Source: Candidatus Defluviilinea gracilis (GTDB lineage Bacteria > Chloroflexota > Anaerolineae > Anaerolineales > Villigracilaceae). From it: a stretch of 64,000 bases of DNA. The notes under the pieces were generated by a model. The model saw nothing but the letters and a program-made list of their open reading frames with translations. It did not search any database and was not told the origin of the DNA. Made by a program: the position numbers and the translations under genes. This document shows positions 22,732 to 30,413 of this stretch, one piece after another. Within the stretch, counting starts at the first letter, position 1, and every line of letters begins with the position of its first letter. Where the stretch lies: assembly GCA_016716235.1 (NCBI GenBank), contig JADJWS010000001.1:868001-932000 (forward strand), in the 5' to 3' direction.

Positions 22732-23553
22732 CTATTTTCTAATCACGATCAACGGATACTGCCCGTTCTCGGCAAAAAAATTTGGAAACACGGCTTCGAG
22801 CCAAAACACGAATCGCAAAAACGCGCGCCCGCCGAACGGACGGACGAACCAACGCAAGATGCGCGTGCTCATGCTTCGCCAGGGTTTGATTTCGATGGGC
22901 ATCTTCGAACCGATCTCGCGCTTGAGCCACGCGGGAGTCATCTTTTGCACGAACGTCCCTGCGGGGTCTTCTTCGCTGAGCCATTCTTTTTTCTTTTTCG
23001 CCGAGCGACCCGAAAGTTTGCGCATGAGTCCGATCAACGGTTCGGCGACGCGACTCAAAAGAGGATCATGCCAGCCGTTGACGATCGCCGCAGTTCGTCC
23101 GCTGGCGAGCACGCGATGGATTTCAGAATACGCGCGCGGATGTTCGGTGAGCGCGAGGTGATGGATCGCGTGCATCGAAACCGCGCCGTCGAACGCGTCG
23201 GCTTTGAACGGCAAATTGGCGAGGTCGCCGACGACAAACAGTCCGTGATCGCCGATGCGTGTCCGCGCTTCGCGTAAGGCTTGAATGGAAATATCCAGGC
23301 ACACGCGCTTTTGGTATCCCTGCGAATAGACTTTATATTCTTCGTATTGCACAGGACCCGAACCCGCGTCGAGCAGGAGGTTGCCTGTGGGAATCAATCC
23401 GTTCATCACGCGCAGGCGCGTTTTGTGGATGTATTCGCGCGAGACGGGGCGCAGGTCTTCGTAACGGGCGTTTTGATAATTCCCGTCGTCTTCCTGTTGC
23501 CAGCCGATCTCATCATAAAACTCGCGGACTTTTTGTTTGGTTTCGTTTGTCAT
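22732..23553 (-). CDS. SAM-dependent methyltransferase
   Basis: 273 aa. Motif I NLLLDAGSGPVQYEEY (about 57-72), LDISIQALREAR, FDGAVSMHAIHHLALTEHPR and VLASGRTAAIVNG mark the class I fold. The C-terminal third (SAKKKKEWLSEEDPAGTF, FGGRAFLRFVFWLEAVFP) is hydrophobic and basic and may contact the membrane. It belongs to the polysaccharide locus; probable O-methyltransferase or glycolipid methyltransferase, specificity unknown. Confidence 0.82.
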   Translation of the reverse strand: MTNETKQKVREFYDEIGWQQEDDGNYQNARYEDLRPVSREYIHKTRLRVMNGLIPTGNLLLDAGSGPVQYEEYKVYSQGYQKRVCLDISIQALREARTRIGDHGLFVVGDLANLPFKADAFDGAVSMHAIHHLALTEHPRAYSEIHRVLASGRTAAIVNGWHDPLLSRVAEPLIGLMRKLSGRSAKKKKEWLSEEDPAGTFVQKMTPAWLKREIGSKMPIEIKPWRSMSTRILRWFVRPFGGRAFLRFVFWLEAVFPNFFAENGQYPLIVIRK

Positions 23554-23567
23554 GTTTTTATTTCATC

Positions 23568-23598
23568 GGTGGTCGAGACGCAAGCAGTCGAGACCACC
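23568..23598. repeat. GGTGGTCGAG hairpin element, copy 4 (short)
   Basis: ggtggtcgagacgcaagcag followed by tcgagaccacc: the shortest member of the family, with inverted ends and almost no centre. Confidence 0.75.
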
Positions 23599-23641
23599 AA
23601 GTTTCAAAAGTATATTTGTTACAAAAATTACTCTACGGCGT

Positions 23642-23699
23642 GGTGGTCTCGATACGTCCTTCGTCTCCGCTACGCTCCGCTCAGGACTACTCGACCACC
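23642..23699. repeat. GGTGGTCGAG hairpin element, copy 5 (inverted)
   Basis: Starts ggtggtctcgatacgtcctt and ends aggactactcgaccacc; the centre reads cgtctccgctacgctccgct. It abuts the 3' end of the capsule-like gene. Confidence 0.8.
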
Positions 23700-23704
23700 G
23701 AGTT

Positions 23705-25321
23705 TCATTTCCACGTAAACGGCTCACCGACTAAAAACCTGAACGTATCTCCAAAATGATTCATTCCTTCATCGCTCAACACTTTTTCGAGAGACCACAC
23801 GTCAAGGTCATCCCAAAAATTCATCAACCGCCATGGGAATGGACGCGGATATTCAAAAAAGAAACGATATGCATAATTCCATGCCTTCGCGGTTTGTTCA
23901 TCGTTCAAACGATGCGCGGGCAAATCGGATAAAACATTTTCGAGCGCGGCAAAATATTCATCCCACGAGTTCGGGTCAATTGTGAAGCCGCGACCGCGAT
24001 AATGCGTTTGTCCGCACGAGATGACGGGGATGCCGTTCATCGCGGTCTCGACGCCGACGGTGGTTGTGTATGCCAACCCAAGATTTGCGATCTCGATCAG
24101 ATCGTACGTGTTGATGTTGTCCAACGCGCCGATCACGTGGATGTGACTCGGCAATTCGGGCAACGCTTCGCGCACGACAGTCCCCATTGATTTCGCCTGC
24201 GGGACAATTTTCTCGCCAGGGTGAATCCGCACGACGAGTTGTACATCCGTCCGCTCCGCAAAGTATTGGACGGTCTTGGTGATCCACTCGCTCATGGATT
24301 CGGCGAAGATGTTTCGCCCAAGCGTGAGACTGTCACCCAACACGTTCGCGGCAAGCAGGACGATGGGTCTGTTGTCCAAGCCCATGGCTTTGCGCGTCTC
24401 TTCGGCGCCTTGTGATGAGACGTACTGCCACAGTCGTTTTGATTTTCCCCACACGCGCGCGCCGCGTCGGGCGTTCTCCAAGTCGGCGAGGCGTTCGTAC
24501 ATTTCGTCGGTCATCGGCAGTTTGCAACGCGCTTCGACGAGATAGTCCGTGTCCTGCCGCATTATGGACGTGTTCTGCGCCAGCCAAATTTGTTCGCGCT
24601 GGTCGTTGAATTCAAACGTGACGGCGGGAATGTTCAAATATTTCGCAACGCGGAAGACGATTCCCATTTCGAGGATCAATCCGTTGGGAACAAGCACAAC
24701 ATCAGGCTTGTTGGCTTGCATCCACTCGAGCGCGGCGAGGGCGGCGAAGGTGTTGCGCTTGATCCGCAGATCGTACAACGCTTTGTCTTTCGCGTTCGAC
24801 ATGTCCACTTCTTCGCGCATGAGGGTGTATTGCGCGTCCCAGAGGGAGATTTCGGCGATGTCAGTGTGGAGAGGGGCTGGGAGGTCGAAGGTTGAAGGTC
24901 GAAGGTCTAGCATGGAAACGTGAGGAACGAAAGAAGAAAGAGGAAAGAGGGCGTCTCTTGTGTGGAGTCCGCGTTGTTTCTGAGTCAGTTTATCCATCTC
25001 TTTGTGCCATTCGGAATAGGGCAGAGTCAACAGCGTGACCTTGTGACCGAGTCCCGCGAGGGCGAGGGAGATGTACGCGGCTTGTTCGATCCAGTAGTGG
25101 AGGGTGGCGAAAAAGAGGATGTTTTTTACTGCGTACTGCGGATTGCGTATTGGTGATTGAAGGATTGGCTTGATCGATTCAACGGCTTGAGGGAGTGATT
25201 TTTTTAGGCGCGAAAGGTTGAAGTGGTCTTTGCGGGCGCGATTCTTTTGCCGAAGCGAATAATCGAGTTCGGCGGCGAGAGGCAGTGCGCCCAAAAAGTT
25301 GCGGAGGGAATTTTTGTTCAT
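23705..25321 (-). CDS. Capsule-synthesis-like GT-B protein
   Basis: 538 aa from the ATG at 25321 (MNKNSLRNFLGALPLAAELD). Upstream codons in the same frame run through a repeat spacer and are rejected. The C-terminal half has the capsule polysaccharide protein pattern: LVVRIHPGEKIVPQAKSMG, HIHVIGALDNINTYDLIEIA, LAYTTTVGVETAMNGIPVI and THYRGRGFTIDPNSWDEYF. It is probably a glycosyltransferase extending a capsule or O-antigen chain next to the ABC exporter. In-frame phrase repeats encode ILQSPIRNPQYAVKNILF and LDLRPSTFDLPA. No clear Shine-Dalgarno is seen. Confidence 0.78.
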   Translation of the reverse strand: MNKNSLRNFLGALPLAAELDYSLRQKNRARKDHFNLSRLKKSLPQAVESIKPILQSPIRNPQYAVKNILFFATLHYWIEQAAYISLALAGLGHKVTLLTLPYSEWHKEMDKLTQKQRGLHTRDALFPLSSFVPHVSMLDLRPSTFDLPAPLHTDIAEISLWDAQYTLMREEVDMSNAKDKALYDLRIKRNTFAALAALEWMQANKPDVVLVPNGLILEMGIVFRVAKYLNIPAVTFEFNDQREQIWLAQNTSIMRQDTDYLVEARCKLPMTDEMYERLADLENARRGARVWGKSKRLWQYVSSQGAEETRKAMGLDNRPIVLLAANVLGDSLTLGRNIFAESMSEWITKTVQYFAERTDVQLVVRIHPGEKIVPQAKSMGTVVREALPELPSHIHVIGALDNINTYDLIEIANLGLAYTTTVGVETAMNGIPVISCGQTHYRGRGFTIDPNSWDEYFAALENVLSDLPAHRLNDEQTAKAWNYAYRFFFEYPRPFPWRLMNFWDDLDVWSLEKVLSDEGMNHFGDTFRFLVGEPFTWK

Positions 25322-25386
25322 AAAGAGAGAGTAGATAATTAGAGAGTAGAGAGTAGTCCGATGACTAATCATCTGCTCTCTATTCT
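25322..25386. repeat. Degenerate AGAGAGTAGA spacer
   Basis: Imperfect words agagagtagataattagaga, gtagagagtag and tctgctctctattctctaac fill the gap between Wzt and the capsule-like gene. Related spacers lie at 26690-26821 and 48895-48985. Confidence 0.65.
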
Positions 25387-26679
25387 CTAACCGCTGATTT
25401 TCTCGATCTTCCAATTCAAACGCGGACGAATCGGTCCTTGCCGCAGTTCGGGCCATTGCGTGCCAGGCGCGCCTGAAATATCCACGTTGAACGAGATGGC
25501 ATTCTCGTCCATGAAATATCGCTTGACGCCGAACGAACTTGCGTTGACGCCGAGATAGTAACGACCCTCGTTGAAAAAATCGGCGGGGATTTCGCAACGA
25601 CTCACGTAACGTCCCGCCGCGCGCGCGCCGAACTGCTCGAACTGTTGCGCATCGTCGGTGTCGAACGCGGTAAAAACATATTCGCCGCGCATCGTGTTGA
25701 GATACATGCCCACGCGCAGACCCGTGACGGGCGCGTCGAGTTGATATTCGAATTCGATGACGACTGGCTCGGTGGATCGGACGGTGTCTACGACCGCGCC
25801 GTTTCTTTCTTTGATTTTGATTGATACGGGTTTAAATGGCGCGCTCGCCGCTGGGACCTCGTCCGCCTCCCAAACGCGCTCGCCTGATTCGGCTTGACCC
25901 GACGCGAGATAAAAATCAACGGCTTCGGGAGTCGGCGCGCGCTTGATGAGTTGTCCTTTTTTCAAGACGATGGCTTCTTGAGTCAATCGCAGAATCGCGG
26001 ACATGTTATGACTCACAAACAAAACCGTGCGTCCCTGTTGCGCCACGTCGTTCATCTTGCCGATGCACTTGCGTTGAAACTCCGCGTCACCCACTGCCAA
26101 CACTTCATCTACAACAAGAATGTCAGGCTCCAAATGCGCCGCGACCGCGAACGCCAACCGCAAGTACATGCCCGATGAATAGCGTTTGACGGGCGTATCA
26201 ATGAACTGCCCCACTTCCGAGAAGTCCACGATGGCGTCGAAGTTGCGGTCAATTTGGGCGCGCTTCATGCCGAGGATCGCGCCGTTCATGTAGATGTTTT
26301 CGCGCCCCGTCAGTTCGGGATGAAACCCCGTCCCCACTTCGAGGAGCGAGCCGACGCGTCCGCGCACGGAAACAGTCCCCGTCGTCGGTTCGGTGACGCG
26401 GGAGAGTATTTTCAGCAGTGTGCTTTTCCCCGCGCCGTTGCGTCCGACGATGCCCAGCACTTTGCCTTCGTCGAGGTCGAAGGAAACGTCGTGCAACGCC
26501 CAGATGAAATTTTGATTCAAGCGTCGGTCCGATTTTCCAACGAGCGCTTTCGCCAAACGGATCGGCGCCGAGACCGTATCCACGATCACATCACGCAGCA
26601 TGTTATAGCGAAACTTGGTTTCCGCCGCGCCGATCTTGTATTGCTTGCCGAGGTTTTGCACTGAGATAGCGGTGGTCAT
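25387..26679 (-). CDS. wzt: ABC transporter ATP-binding protein with sugar-binding tail (Wzt)
   Basis: 430 aa. ATPase domain: Walker A GIVGRNGAGKSTLL (76-89), signature RYSSGMYLRLAFAVA, Walker B ILVVDEVLAVGDAEF and switch His in LFVSHNMSA. A C-terminal domain of about 160 residues (SIKIKERNGAVV, RVGMYLNTMRGEYVF, GRYYLGVNASSFGVKRYFMD) matches the Wzt carbohydrate-binding beta-sandwich that recognises the terminal modification of the polymer. With the permease next door it exports O-antigen or capsule polysaccharide. Methyltransferases in the same locus could make the terminal cap that this domain reads, which is inference. Confidence 0.93.
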   Translation of the reverse strand: MTTAISVQNLGKQYKIGAAETKFRYNMLRDVIVDTVSAPIRLAKALVGKSDRRLNQNFIWALHDVSFDLDEGKVLGIVGRNGAGKSTLLKILSRVTEPTTGTVSVRGRVGSLLEVGTGFHPELTGRENIYMNGAILGMKRAQIDRNFDAIVDFSEVGQFIDTPVKRYSSGMYLRLAFAVAAHLEPDILVVDEVLAVGDAEFQRKCIGKMNDVAQQGRTVLFVSHNMSAILRLTQEAIVLKKGQLIKRAPTPEAVDFYLASGQAESGERVWEADEVPAASAPFKPVSIKIKERNGAVVDTVRSTEPVVIEFEYQLDAPVTGLRVGMYLNTMRGEYVFTAFDTDDAQQFEQFGARAAGRYVSRCEIPADFFNEGRYYLGVNASSFGVKRYFMDENAISFNVDISGAPGTQWPELRQGPIRPRLNWKIEKISG

Positions 26680-26689
26680 TGGGTGAGAG

Positions 26690-26821
26690 GTAAGTGGTAA
26701 TTGGAGATTGAGAATTAGAGGATTAGAGAATTAGAGAATAGAGGATTAGAGATTGGAGACTGGATGGTTGACTACTTTCTACTTTCTATCCTCTGCTCTC
26801 TATTCTCTACTATCTATTTAT
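26690..26821. repeat. Degenerate TTAGAGAATAGAGG spacer
   Basis: Some 130 bp between wzm and wzt consist of imperfect words (gattagagaattagagaata, gattggagactggatgg) and then ctactttctactttctatcc and ctctattctctactatct. The spacer contains no gene. Its two halves are roughly complementary in composition, purine-rich then pyrimidine-rich, so it could fold. Confidence 0.7.
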
Positions 26822-27652
26822 CTAAATCGTATCTGCGAAAGTTTTTTCCATGCTTCTGAAATAAAAAAGTCCTGAAATAAAAATCAGAATAGAGATGGTG
26901 ACAGAAACCCACAATGTGATGTCAGGTCCATTGCCTGCGCCGAGGAGCGCCCAGCGGAATCCGTTCACGACGCCTGCCATCGGGTTGAGCGAGTAGAGGA
27001 TCTGCCACTTCGCAGAGACCACAGACGCCGAGTAGGCTACAGGTGTGGCGAACAGCCAAAACTGAGTCAGAAACGGGAGGGCTTGATTCACGTCACGATA
27101 TTTCACGTTGACCGCCGAGAGCCACAACGCGACTCCCAGGGCGGTGATGATCGCAAGCAGGAGGAAGAACGGAAGAGTCCAAATCAAATTCCACGCGGGA
27201 GTCACTTGATAGTAAATCATCAGCGCGATGAGAATGACGAACGCGATGGCGAAGTCAACAAGACCTGCGAAGACCGATGACATGGGAAGAATCAAGCGCG
27301 GGAAATAAATTTTTGTGACCATGTTGTTGTGCGCCACGAGCGAGCGGCTGCCCTGATTGAGCGCGACAACGAACAAACCCCACGGCAATAACGCGGTGAA
27401 CGAAAACACGGGATACGGAATCCCTTCGGTGGGAAGTTTTGCCACTTTGTCGAAGAGGAAGGTGAACACGAGCATCGTCATCACGGGTTGGATGACAGCC
27501 CACGCCATGCCGAGCAGAGTCTGTTTGTATTTCACTTTCACATCGCGCCAGACCATGAAGAAGACCAACTCGCGGTACGTCCACAGATCGCGCAGGTTCA
27601 GCGCGGCGAGTCCTTTGGTGGGTTTGATGTAGATGGTGGTAGGTTCGGTCAT
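26822..27652 (-). CDS. wzm: ABC-2 type polysaccharide export permease (Wzm)
   Basis: 276 aa with six hydrophobic helices. LNLRDLWTYRELVFFMVWRD VK near the N-terminus, QTLLGMAWAVIQP, NMVTKIYFPRLILPMS and the C-terminal YSLNPMAGVVNGFRWALLG are typical of the TagG/Wzm permease family. It forms the membrane channel of the exporter with the downstream Wzt ATPase. The order permease then ATPase in the same orientation is the usual one. Confidence 0.92.
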   Translation of the reverse strand: MTEPTTIYIKPTKGLAALNLRDLWTYRELVFFMVWRDVKVKYKQTLLGMAWAVIQPVMTMLVFTFLFDKVAKLPTEGIPYPVFSFTALLPWGLFVVALNQGSRSLVAHNNMVTKIYFPRLILPMSSVFAGLVDFAIAFVILIALMIYYQVTPAWNLIWTLPFFLLLAIITALGVALWLSAVNVKYRDVNQALPFLTQFWLFATPVAYSASVVSAKWQILYSLNPMAGVVNGFRWALLGAGNGPDITLWVSVTISILIFISGLFYFRSMEKTFADTI

Positions 27653-27661
27653 TTTCGGATT

Positions 27662-27707
27662 GCGGACTTTAGTCCGCTATTTGCAACATAAGCGGACTGA
27701 AGTCCGC
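27662..27707. repeat. Two related hairpins gcggactttagtccgc and gcggactgaagtccgc
   Basis: Two 16-base hairpins with the same stem (gcggact) but inverted linkers TT and GA. The stem word agtccgc also forms the centre of the MITE-like elements. They separate fcl from wzm. Confidence 0.75.
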
Positions 27708-27714
27708 GTTCCGT

Positions 27715-28659
27715 TTATTTTCGATTTTCTTTAAACCATTGGATCGTGCGCCGCATCCCCTCCTCGAAGGGGACTTGTGCGCTCCAGCCGAAATAGTCTT
27801 TCGCGCGGCTGACGTCGAGCGCGCGGCGGGGTTGACCGTTCGGTTTGTCTGTCTGCCAGACGATCTTGCCTGTAAAACCTGTCATTTTCGCGGTCATCTC
27901 CACGAGGTCTTTGATGGAAATTTCGTAACCCGAACCGAGATTGACAGGTTCGGAGCCGTTGTATTTTTCGGCGGCGGTGACGATTCCATCGGCGGCGTCT
28001 TCCACGTAGAGGAATTCGCGCGTCGGCGAGCCGTCGCCCCAGGCGGGGATTTCCTCCTCGCCACGTTCGGTCGCTTCGACGGTTTTGCGGATCAGCGCGG
28101 GGATGACGTGCGAGGTCGCCAGGTCAAAGTTATCGCGCGGACCGAACAGATTCACTGGCATCAAATAAATTGAGTTGTATCCGTATTGCTGACGATACGC
28201 CTGCGATTGCACGAGCAGCATTTTCTTCGCCAAACCATACGGCGCGTTTGTCTCTTCGGGATAGCCGTCCCAAAGGGTCTCCTCTTTGAAAGGAAGCGGC
28301 GTGAACTTTGGATACGAACAAATTGAACCAACCGCGACAAACTTTTCAATCCCCTTTTGCCAAGCCTGATGAAGCAACGGCACGCCCATCATCAAATTGT
28401 CGTAGAAAAATTCGGCGGGTCGCCCCATGTTGGCGCCGATTCCCCCTGCGAGGGCGGCGAGGTGGATGACGATGTCGGCTTTGAAATCAGTGAGGACGCG
28501 CGAAATGTCTTCCGATTTTCGTAGATCGTACTGCGAACTGCGTGGGACAAATATATCTTTCGCGCCGCGCTGCTGGAGTTTCTCGACGACGAACGAGCCG
28601 AGGAAGCCCGATCCGCCCGTGACGATGACTTTTTTGGTTTGCCAGAAGGTGTTGGTCAT
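27715..28659 (-). CDS. fcl: GDP-L-fucose synthase
   Basis: 314 aa [19 protein letters not shown] (residues 13-28), [44 protein letters not shown] (active-site Tyr and Lys) and [11 protein letters not shown] are specific to the Fcl/WcaG group. It converts GDP-4-keto-6-deoxy-mannose to GDP-L-fucose. GDP-mannose dehydratase (Gmd) is not in the window. Placed directly upstream of wzm-wzt, it suggests that fucose or a derivative is a component of the exported polymer. Confidence 0.9.
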   Translation of the reverse strand: MTNTFWQTKKVIVTGGSGFLGSFVVEKLQQRGAKDIFVPRSSQYDLRKSEDISRVLTDFKADIVIHLAALAGGIGANMGRPAEFFYDNLMMGVPLLHQAWQKGIEKFVAVGSICSYPKFTPLPFKEETLWDGYPEETNAPYGLAKKMLLVQSQAYRQQYGYNSIYLMPVNLFGPRDNFDLATSHVIPALIRKTVEATERGEEEIPAWGDGSPTREFLYVEDAADGIVTAAEKYNGSEPVNLGSGYEISIKDLVEMTAKMTGFTGKIVWQTDKPNGQPRRALDVSRAKDYFGWSAQVPFEEGMRRTIQWFKENRK

Positions 28660-28672
28660 ATTTTCCTTAGCA

Positions 28673-28705
28673 AGACCTCACAGGTCTTTGAGACCTGTGA
28701 GGTCT
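28673..28705. terminator. Perfect 15-bp hairpin between fcl and the epimerase gene
   Basis: agacctcacaggtct, a TTG loop, then agacctgtgaggtct. The stem itself is made of a repeated word and lacks a clear U-run on the minus strand, so it may be a processing or attenuation hairpin rather than a strong terminator. Confidence 0.55.
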
Positions 28706-28709
28706 ACTA

Positions 28710-29714
28710 TTATTGAACGATAAACTGCGCATTACGATACCGCGTATCGGTCGGGTTCTGGATGAGACCCGTCTTCAACGCGAACAACAATTCGCGGATG
28801 CCGTCGTCCACGTCGAGGGTGGTGTCGAAGCCGAGGACGCTTTTGATCTTGGCAAACGACACGGTGATGTCGCGCATGTCGCCGCCGAAGGTGAGGTCTT
28901 TGTATTCCACTTCCACTTCGGGCATGCGCTTGCGGACCAACGTCACGATATCGTCTTTCGAGTAGTTGCCATTGTCGGTGCCGAGATTGAAAATTTGTCC
29001 GCGAATTTTCGACTGCTCCGCTTCGAGTCCCATGATGACGCCGCGCGCCACGTCGCGGATATGGACGAACGAACGCGAGTAGCCGCGTTGGTAGATGACC
29101 AGCACGCGTTTGGTGAACGCCTCCAGCACAAATTGATTCACGATCAAGTCGAAGCGAGTGCGCGGGGATAATCCATACAATGTGGCAAATCGGAACAACA
29201 ATGGCGCGGTCGGCGAATCTTTTTGTGAAAGTAAAAATTCTTCCGCCGCGATCTTCGTTTCAGCATACAACGATTGCGGATTCAACGGCGACTCTTCGGT
29301 GACAGGCTTGCCGTCTTGAGATAATCCATAATTGCTGTACGTGGATGCGAACACGAATCGCTCCACGCCCAAGTCTGTCGCTTGTTCATAAACCATCTTT
29401 GTTGAATCAACGTTGTACTTCCACGCGACCTGCTTCCCCACCGCCTGACACGCGGGGAATCCAACGATCGCGGCGAGATGGATCACCGCGTCAGGTTTCT
29501 GCCAACCATCTTTGAGCGCGTCCTTCACGGCGCGCGGTTCGGTCACGTCCGTTTTCACGAAATGAAAATTGGGATGATGCAAAAACGGGACGATGGCTTC
29601 ACCGCCGAAGAGCAGAGAGTCGAGGGTGGTGACGCGGTATCCAAGCCGAAGCAGTTCGGAGGTCAGAAGCGAACCGATGTAGCCCGCGCCGCCCGTGATC
29701 AAAATATGTTTCAT
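28710..29714 (-). CDS. NAD-dependent sugar epimerase/dehydratase
   Basis: 334 aa extended SDR. ITGGAGYIGSLLTSELLRLG (residues 5-24), HLAAIVGFPACQAVGK, ASTYSNYGLS, YAETKIAAEEFLL (active-site YxxxK) and FVHIRDVARGVI are visible. This matches the WcaG-like epimerases acting on nucleotide sugars; the exact reaction is unknown. The ATG overlaps the stop of the regulator gene by four bases (ATGA), so it is the second gene of the promoter-proximal operon. Confidence 0.87.
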   Translation of the reverse strand: MKHILITGGAGYIGSLLTSELLRLGYRVTTLDSLLFGGEAIVPFLHHPNFHFVKTDVTEPRAVKDALKDGWQKPDAVIHLAAIVGFPACQAVGKQVAWKYNVDSTKMVYEQATDLGVERFVFASTYSNYGLSQDGKPVTEESPLNPQSLYAETKIAAEEFLLSQKDSPTAPLLFRFATLYGLSPRTRFDLIVNQFVLEAFTKRVLVIYQRGYSRSFVHIRDVARGVIMGLEAEQSKIRGQIFNLGTDNGNYSKDDIVTLVRKRMPEVEVEYKDLTFGGDMRDITVSFAKIKSVLGFDTTLDVDDGIRELLFALKTGLIQNPTDTRYRNAQFIVQ

Positions 29715-30196
29715 GAGGTCCCATCCATGTTGAGAGTCACTTTGAATCCATCTACTTGAATCGTCGGCGCGTTTTTATCGGTCACGATCGTCACGCCCTG
29801 TTCGATGCAGGTGAGTTTGCACACGTCCACCACATCGCCCTTGCCGACGACGCGCGCGCGATCGAATCCCGCCGCGCGAATTTTTGCGATGTGTTCTTTC
29901 ACGCGCTGTCGCGTTTTGCGATAGATCGAAAACGACCGCTCGACATAATCCACCGCGAGACGGGCGCGCAGGGCGATGCCTTCGGGCGTGATGATGTAAC
30001 GCAACTTCTTGCGTTCGGCGCGCTTGACTTTGACCGCGCCTTTCGCGACGAGCCGCTTGAGATGCCAATTCACGGTTCCCACCGCGACGCCAAGCTGGGT
30101 CGCCAGCGTGGACTGATTCACATCTGGATCGTTTTCGATGTTTTCGAGCAGGGTAAGTTCGCGCAGTTCTTCGTTTGTGGTTTCCATAGGATTCAT
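29711..30196 (-). CDS. MarR/EPS-type winged-helix regulator
   Basis: 161 aa from the ATG at 30196; a second ATG three codons later (30187) is also possible. The N-terminal winged helix reads LTLLENIENDPDVNQSTLAT QLGVAVGTVNWHLKRLVAKG, like the MarR-type regulators found at the head of EPS loci. The C-terminal part (FDRARVVGKGDVVDVCKL, IEQGVTIVTDKNAPTIQVDG) looks like a small Rossmann-type ligand-binding domain, so it may sense a nucleotide sugar or CoA ligand (inference). It is the first gene of the minus-strand polysaccharide operon, under a strong promoter with a palindrome at the start site, suggesting autoregulation. Confidence 0.83.
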   Translation of the reverse strand: MNPMETTNEELRELTLLENIENDPDVNQSTLATQLGVAVGTVNWHLKRLVAKGAVKVKRAERKKLRYIITPEGIALRARLAVDYVERSFSIYRKTRQRVKEHIAKIRAAGFDRARVVGKGDVVDVCKLTCIEQGVTIVTDKNAPTIQVDGFKVTLNMDGTS

Positions 30197-30205
30197 CGGT
30201 TCAAA

Positions 30206-30246
30206 ATTCAGTGACTGAATTATAACCGAGAATGAGGGGGTGTCAA
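30206..30246 (-). promoter_or_regulatory. Consensus sigma70 promoter and operator of the polysaccharide operon
   Basis: On the minus strand TTGACA (30246-30241) and TATAAT (30224-30219) are exact consensus boxes with a 16-base spacer. The perfect inverted repeat attcagt/actgaat with one central base (30206-30220) overlaps the last -10 base and the expected start. A repressor bound there would block initiation. The predicted leader is 15-25 bases. Confidence 0.85.
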
Positions 30247-30300
30247 ACGAGGGATTCGGATGAAGAGCATTCGAAGGGATGATATGCCGCCATATAAAAC

Positions 30301-30371
30301 CCCATGACACCCCTTCGGGGTTGACTCGCCTATTTGATGCAACCCTATCATCATTTCACTCCTTCGGAGTT
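30301..30371. repeat. CCCGAAGGGG-type element, copy 2
   Basis: ccccatgacaccccttcggg followed by tcatttcactccttcggagt. The words accccttcggggtt and actccttcggagt are the same as in copy 1 in reverse order. It separates the regulator promoter from the GT-C gene. Confidence 0.75.
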
Positions 30372-30413
30372 ATGAGCGCATAAGGCAAGTTAAGCAACAA
30401 CCTGCGGGACGGT

